Positions 57,775 to 64,000 of a stretch of 64,000 nt of DNA are shown here, one piece after another. The first letter of the stretch is position 1. Each line of letters begins with the position of its first letter. Where the stretch lies: the NCBI GenBank assembly GCA_022495005.1, contig JAGYXB010000081.1:186001-250000 (forward strand), given 5' to 3'. A model generated the notes under the pieces. The model searched no databases, was not told the origin of the DNA, and was given only the letters and a program-made list of their open reading frames with translations. The position numbers and the translations under genes were made by a program. The stretch comes from Rhyacophila brunnea. Taxonomy: Eukaryota; Arthropoda; Insecta; Trichoptera; Rhyacophilidae.

Positions 57775-58330
57775 CCTTTATCATATCAAAATGATGACAT
57801 TAATAAATTTTCATTTCACGTGACTTTATTCTTTTGCACATAGATGTCAATAGTGATTACGTGAAATCGAATCATAATAATAATGTAACAAAATAAAGAA
57901 TTCAAAATGTTAATATTGAGAATGAAACCAAATATGGCATTATGATAAAATATGATAGCTTCAATAATTTTGCGTAGCAATGTAGTATTGTTAGATTATG
58001 GTTGGGCCATTTATATTCCCATTCCATTCCCTATCTCTTCACCCACCTCCTAAGATGTTATTGTCACCAGACAATGTATGAGCAATTATGCGTCATGAGA
58101 GACCGTGTTGCAAAGAGACATTCAGTTGCATCTCGATAGCGGGGGTGAGCGGGTTTCTAATAGTTTTCCGTCGCTTAAGTGATTGACTCAATAAATACAG
58201 AGTCATTCAGAATATATCATCATCTTTCATACACCCTCACATATAATCCATAAAACTGACACAAAGTGCGTGAGTGTACGAACCGGGTGACCCAAAGCAA
58301 CAATACGGCGCGAGTGAGATTTGAAACCAG
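57775..58330. other. Lead-in to the satellite
   Basis: 57990-58180 is less AT-rich (CCACCTCCTAAGATG; GATAGCGGGGGTGAGCGGG). The last 80 bp before the array (GTGCGTGAGTGTACGAACCG; GGCGCGAGTGAGATTTG) has some similarity to the lead of the single unit at 22760. The satellite may therefore have arisen from the 3' part of a dispersed element. Confidence 0.35.
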
Positions 58331-59392
58331 ACCACGGAGCCATCATACATCATCACAAATATCAGTGTCTGGCATTCTTATTCATCATCACCTTCCCCTA
58401 TATCCAAACTCCTCATCATCCCTCAAAATAATAACATTCCACTTACAAAGCTCAACCAGATTACATAATATGAATATGTAAGACCACGGAGCCATCATAC
58501 ATCATCACAAAGGTCAGTGTCTGGCATTATTGTTCATCATCCCCTTCCCCTATATTCAAACTCCTCATCATCCCTCAAAATAATAACATTTCACTTACAA
58601 AGCTCAACCAGATTACATAATATGAATATGTAAGACCACGCAGCCATCATACATCATCACAAAGGTCAGTGTCTGGCATTATTGTTCATCATCTCCTTCC
58701 CTTATATCCAAACACCTCATCATCCCTCAAAATAATAACATTCCACTTACAAAGCTCAACCAGATTACATAATATGAATATGTAAGACCACGGAGCCATC
58801 ATACATCATCACAAAGGTCAGTGTCTGGCATTATTGTTCATCATCTCCTTCCCCTATATCCAAACTCCTCATCATCCCTCAAAATAATAACATTCCACTT
58901 ACAAAGCTCAACCAGATTACATAATATGAATATGTAAGACCACGGAGCCATCATACATCATCACAAAGGTCAGTGTCTGGCATTATTGTTCATCATCCCC
59001 TTCCTCTATATCCAAACTCCTCATCATCCCTCAAAATAATAACATTCCACTTACAAAGCTCAACCAGATTACATAATATGAATATGTAAGACCACGGAGC
59101 CATCATACATCATCACAAAGGTCAATGTCTGGCATTATTGTTCATCATCCCCTTCCCCTATATCCAAACTCCTCATCATCCCTCAAAATAATAACATTCC
59201 ACTTACAAAGCTCAACTAGATTACATAATATGAATATGTAAGACCACGGAGCCATCATACATCATCACAAAGGTCAGTGTCTGGCATTATTGTTCATCAT
59301 CCCCTTCCTCTATATCCAAACTCCTCATCATCCCTCAAAATAATAACATTCCACTTACAAAGCTCAACCAGATTACATAATATGAATATGTG
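58331..59392 (+). repeat. Tandem array, seven units of 152 bp
   Basis: Units start ACCACGGAGCCATCATACAT at 58331, 58483, 58635, 58787, 58939, 59091 and 59243, an exact 152 bp period. The units differ by few substitutions; unit 1 is the most divergent near CACAAATATCAG and CATTCTTATTC. Each contains CATCAT-rich stretches and ends AATATGAATATGT. The array stops cleanly at TATGTGAATAACC. 152 is not a multiple of 3 and no frame runs through, so it is a non-coding minisatellite or satellite. Confidence 0.97.
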
Positions 59393-61374
59393 AATAACCA
59401 ATATTTCGGAAATAAGCTGATATAATAGGCAGCATTATCAGACCACATAAATAGTAAGATGGATGAATATTGTTGAGTACTGGTACCTAGTTCAAAATTT
59501 GATGGAAACTTCCCAGGAAAAAATCTTCTGAAGGCGGATTTTTTTTTACAAAACCGAGATCCAAATGTATGTTTTTCTACCCTATTCAATCCTATGTAGA
59601 TCTTGGCCACCTCATAATAAAGTTTCGTAAGAGATATTTTTATTTACGAAAAATAAATATAAAACAGTTGCTCAATATATTAGACCCATGCTTTGGATCT
59701 AAAGATACGTTTACAAAATAGAATGTTATTTTTACAGAGTTTAGATTCCATCGCAAAATCTCATTACTTCATAAACCGATACGTTACTGCTCGAGCATCG
59801 TGGGTGTTATCAGAAATCATCATAATTGTAGATTGAAATATACTGGTTTTCCAGTCGTAGTTAAAATGCAGATCTATAACATTTTATAAATTTACACATA
59901 AAGAGCCCAAACAATTTATACATATTGCGAACATATAATAATATTAATAGAAAGAAAAAGTCTGAATAAAATGAGTTAAATTCTGAATAACTACAAAAAG
60001 AAATATTTTTGAATGCCAAAACTTATAAATAGACCAAAGATAAAAAATAATATTGCAAAAAGGATTGTAGGCAATCCAGTCAACATGTTGTACGTAGTAG
60101 ATACGTGCAGAGAGATGCATGCTAAAAATAATTCGAGGGGATACGAAAAATAACGGTTAAGTGCAAACGTAGACAAGGGTCGAAGAATACTCGGCAAAGG
60201 TCAAAAGGTAAGAGCAGAATTAAACAGGTCACGGCGGTACATTCTACCGAACAAGTCGACTGACTAAAGGATAACTGTGGTCTATTCCCACAATTTTTAT
60301 AAGGTTTATTTTAACCCTGTCACTTTTCAGTTATATAAAATGTTGCAATATTACCTGTGACATTGGCAGTTATTATAATTTATTAATAGTAATAAGAGTC
60401 ACAGCATTTTCGATAAGAAAAAATATTCACGATTAGTACATAATAATGTAAACATTAAAATACTTTCTTAGATTAAATTGTAATCAAGAATCAATACAAT
60501 CTGAAATAGAACATTTAGTTTTAATGAATTTGAGCTAGGCATCGTAAAAATACTATTAATGGTAATTTCTTTAATTTATTTTAGCTGCTACCAAACACAT
60601 AAACGTATGGATAATATACAACTATAATTACGTACTACGCAGATATATAGTATTTAATTAATAAATTAAAATATTAAAAGATCATGGTCAATAGTTGGAT
60701 TTTTTTTCATTGAAATACCTACTGTTTATATATTAAATAAACTAATTATTGAAATATTATAAAAATTGGAATTGTAATTGAAAAATCCATTCATAATTTT
60801 GTTAGCCATATAAATATTAATAGTCTGTAGGTTGAAATGTTTTGAAAAATATTCGACCCGATTTGAGAATTAAAACACTATTTTGTTACCTTTATGATAA
60901 GTATCCGTAAAAAAAATATTTTTAATAATTTTTCGATAACATAAATCTTGTATTGATTTTAAAGAGTGTAGTTTAGACTATATTATATGGATTCATAATA
61001 TATTCATATTATAAAAATAATTCTTGAATTTTTTTAGCATTATTTGTAATTATTTTCATTATTAGAAAAATATAACACAAAAGGACAAAATAGTGGAATT
61101 TCACCAACTTTATAAAGATGCAGATACTTTAAATATTATATCAATTGTTGAAACATTTGGTGATTAATCCAAGTCAATTAATTTATGTGTTGGAAAAAAT
61201 TACTGACGCATTGAAACTTTTAATATCCTTAGCATCAAACACAATTACTATGCCTTCCATACTTTCATAAAATAAATTCTCTCATATACCTAAATACAAA
61301 AATTAAACTTTCGAAATAATTTTCATAATATAACTTTTAATACTGATTGTTAACTACGTCAATTTGATAATTAA
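59393..61374. other. Intergenic, no supported gene
   Basis: Frames at 59335-59610 and 59991-60197 (minus, 91 and 68 codons) lack known domains. The first overlaps the last satellite unit. The rest is AT-rich. Confidence 0.4.
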
Positions 61375-62103
61375 GGGCCCACATGCCCAACGGAGGTCAA
61401 AATATGGTTTTATGGTATTTTCAGAGGATAAGCCTGGACATTCCTTAAACGTTGTAGATAATCTATTTAAATAATTTTTAAGCCTTATAATCTTTAATAT
61501 TTCTTTTAAACATTTTGATGACTGCATGAAGTATTTTTGTTACATAAAATAGTATTCTTTAAACCTCTCGATCTAATGTTTTAGAATTTTGTCATATTTC
61601 AGTACATTCATGTGCAGTGGTGTTAAAATTTTTTAGATTTATTAATTTTTAAACGCATTTATAAAACCATGAGTAAAATTGTGGACTATTTAATTAATAT
61701 AAATATTTACGATATAAAATTATATTTATAATCTCTGTGATCCCAAATTTGACAAGAATTAGGCATTTTATTATGCAAAAAATGGGCAGGATTACCTACC
61801 ACATTTGAAGATAATTTTAAAGATACTGATTATAAGCTATGTTTTTGACCATTTAAATGTGATAAAACTTCCTACGAATAATAATTGTTTTATAATAATT
61901 ATTGACTTAAGAATAAGGTAGTATTTTTTTGAAATACGCCATTTCTATTGGCATTTCCCAGTGGTTAAGTTACAACATACGGCCATAGCCATAAATTAAC
62001 ATACGATAATTGAAGTATATCGATGAACGATATTGTTTTTTTCGGTTAGGTACATGTTCAAACACGCGCGTTAACATGATCTTAGTCCCTACTTCAGTTA
62101 TCG
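61375..62103 (-). mobile_element. G element copy 4 with inverted terminus
   Basis: Starts GGGCCCACATGCCC after TTAA and follows the family inverted: AATTTGACAAGAATTAGGCA, GCGAGAGG read in reverse, and GGAAATGCC/TACAACATACGGCC. After CGATAATTGAAGTA (62004-62017) the expected end is replaced by the same end in opposite orientation (TTCGGTTAGGTACATGTTCA then AACACGCGCGTTAA), finishing TACTTCAGTTATCG (62090-62103). The MADF-like frame is interrupted. Confidence 0.7.
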
Positions 62104-62334
62104 TCGGAATTTGATCATGTATCCACCGAATTTTCGTCAATATGCTTAACCAATTAATCTACAGGCATCCAATCTAATAACGACACATTAAACATTGCGT
62201 TATTTTTTAGCTCTCGGTTTTTGCTTTTTAAATCAATTGAATACCGAAATCATTAATTGACGCCCGGATTACTCCAATTTGTTATGATAACAAGTACGCA
62301 CATGCTAATAATATAATAGAGTAAGTATTCTTTT

Positions 62335-62468
62335 TATTCAACAAATAGTTCATAAGATTTTTTTCTAGTAACTATATTATATCTGAACTATTTTCAAATA
62401 CTGTAGGAATATTTAATTTCAAGAATGCTACATTCTCAAATCATGTGAATTATTCACTGAATTAAATA
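62335..62468. mobile_element. Small foldback, tentative
   Basis: ATTCAACAAATAGTTCATAA and inverted AATTCAGTGAATAATTCACA form imperfect ends. One-sided relatives lie at 31915-31975 and 41625-41690. Confidence 0.3.
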
Positions 62469-62821
62469 AATAGTTTATTAAATTATTAACAATGATTGCA
62501 AAGATTATTTATTTTTTGATTACTCATATTTATAAATGATTTTCTTTGCAATGGCGTGCAGTTTACATGCTGTGGATGCGGCGCATTCCTTAATTTAATT
62601 CCAAGAAATCTATAATATAAAAAAACAATTTTTAGGGGAAAAAACTGTGGAATTATTAATAATAAATTATCAATAAAAAAAATATTTTTTACAAATATTA
62701 TACTTATTCTGTTATGATCGGTGCGCTGTTTACCTACGTTTTTCGTATTCATAAGATTTAAATAATATGATTCGCCATATTGATGGAACGTTTACCCGTC
62801 GCTACACGTAAAAATTGTATT

Positions 62822-63008
62822 TTTTTTTAAATTATTAATAACCATGTCCGTGCTTTTTCATACAAGATGGTTGTTAGTAATTTTAAACAATCACAAACAC
62901 CGAGGTTTTGAGAAAATTACATAAATGTTGTGTCCTCACCGGGTCGAACCCAGAGCTCCCAGATGGAAAATCAGCGCTCTACACCTGCACCACGAGAGCC
63001 GCCCGTAT
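62822..63008 (-). mobile_element. SINE-C copy 3, full length, 10 bp TSD
   Basis: Minus strand: GCGGCTCTCGTGGTGCAGGT then GTAGAGCGCTG (A box), GGGAGCTCTGGGTTCGACCC (B box), GGTGAGGACACAAC, GTAATTTTCTCAAAACCTCG, and AAAGCACGGACATGGTTATT before the A-rich tail. AAATTGTATT is repeated at 62812-62821 and 63009-63018. The head resembles a tRNA but carries CTGATTTTCCATC between the boxes and lacks a matched acceptor stem. Confidence 0.8.
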
Positions 63009-63018
63009 AAATTGTATT

Positions 63019-64000
63019 ACTAAGTGTCTATAAAACCCTCCTTCATCCGGTATTATCGGACATATCACAGTGTTATCTACTCAGAAAATAGGATAACGGA
63101 ATAATATATATATTTGAGAAGAAAGTCCTACATGTCCGGTTCGGCGTTCATGTTTAGGTATAATTTATAGAATGTAGACTCTATGGAGACGAAAAGATCA
63201 CGTGACAAAATATGGAAATAGAATGACTACTCTGAAATCATATACGTACGTCATATTATAATGTCAGTAGAGTTACATTCAAGTCGTCTATATATACATT
63301 CCTTGATAGTGTAAAAGTAAATGCAGATAGACTGGATTGCAACACAGAAGATTTAAAGATAAACACTAATTAAAGTTTCTGGAAGCGCCTAAAATTTGTC
63401 AAAGATAAAGTAATAATGATGAATAATATGTTATTAACTGTTTAATACAGTTTAATAATATAGTTAATAGCATTTATTAATTAAATAAAAATATAGAATA
63501 ATTATAATCCTGTTTAAAACTTTGTATACCTCAAACTAATGTAAGTAAAACATGCTTACATTTGAAAGTTCATATTACATCGATAGTAAGTTTAGTTCAG
63601 TAATTTTGAAGGGTCAAAACCCATCAATCATTCATCGAACGTGTTTTGTACAAGAGATCTGGGCGCAAAAGCCTAGAAAAGCCTTCAAATCATTCGATTT
63701 CCCTAGAGAACCGAATTTGACAGAATGGTAAGCTTATGCCGGATAGAAGTAAAAATTTCAATTTAAATAAATCGCCATTCTAATACATACAATTTTTTCA
63801 ATTTGTAATCCTCATGGGCATGATTTTAATTTTTAATATAGTTTCTGCTATACAATACTAGTATAGTATCATACCATATCATGGAATTTTAAACAATCAC
63901 TATTTTAACGGATAAGTATTGAATCAGTATAATATTATGGCAGCTATGGCTTTACAGGGCACCATATTCGACGATCAAAGAAATACCACAATCACAGTAT
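63019..64000. other. Intergenic, no feature seen
   Basis: No long frame and no repeat shared with the window. Confidence 0.4.

Noticed and set aside
58331..59392. CRISPR-like array
   Set aside because: The whole 152 bp unit is repeated with no variable spacers, in a eukaryotic context.
62935..63003. tRNA gene on the minus strand
   Set aside because: It is the head of a SINE-C copy with a 10 bp target duplication; the acceptor stem is not matched.
1..64000. A new multi-gene system
   Set aside because: No set of adjacent intact frames exists; every recognisable coding stretch is a fragment of a mobile element.

Overview
This is a strongly AT-rich (roughly 70% A+T by eye) eukaryotic intergenic window. 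It contains no recognisable host gene: the longest open frame is 120 codons, and that one is a decayed retrotransposon fragment. Almost everything I can name is a transposable-element relic. The mixture (tRNA-headed SINEs, RTE-like and other LINE 3' ends, hAT, pogo/Tigger and TA-flanked MITEs) and the many ATA/TAT and GTAGGTAC-type runs suggest an insect, possibly an aphid-like hemipteran. The species call is inference and weak.

Layout. 0.9-4.3 kb: LINE remnants (an RTE-like 3' end, then three RT or ORF2 C-terminal fragments). 5-9 kb: a 655 bp 'G' element with a MADF-like small frame, a TA-flanked element carrying a SINE with a 14 bp target-site duplication, and a SINE interrupted by an 'E' element. 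10-22 kb: MITEs and foldbacks (a hAT-like copy, E, a 368 bp foldback, a 250 bp TA-flanked palindromic MITE). 22-31.9 kb: a dispersed relative of the later satellite, a full-length SINE, a pogo/Tigger 3' fragment, a second G copy, and a hAT with a perfect 8 bp TSD and transposase scraps. An inverted pair of 'N' elements, SINEs and a perfect 21 bp-arm hairpin follow. 32-42 kb: tRNA-headed SINEs, a 902 bp hAT with a perfect TSD, a CCCGGG-rich hAT-like element, an F MITE and a foldback. 44-57 kb: LINE C-terminal fragments, nested F-in-E, SINE-in-hAT and a full-length SINE. 58.3-59.4 kb: seven exact-period 152 bp tandem units. 61-63 kb: a fourth G copy with an inverted terminus and a SINE with a 10 bp TSD.

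Family labels (SINE-A to SINE-D and single letters) are mine and were built by comparing copies within the window. Nested insertions give a partial relative chronology: SINE-A is younger than one TA-flanked element and one hAT copy but older than one E insertion, and F is younger than E. I found no CRISPR array, rRNA gene or convincing functional tRNA, and no coherent new multi-gene system. The most informative items are the nested insertions, the 152 bp satellite with a dispersed relative, the MADF-like frame kept in two G copies, and the hairpin-forming N and foldback elements.
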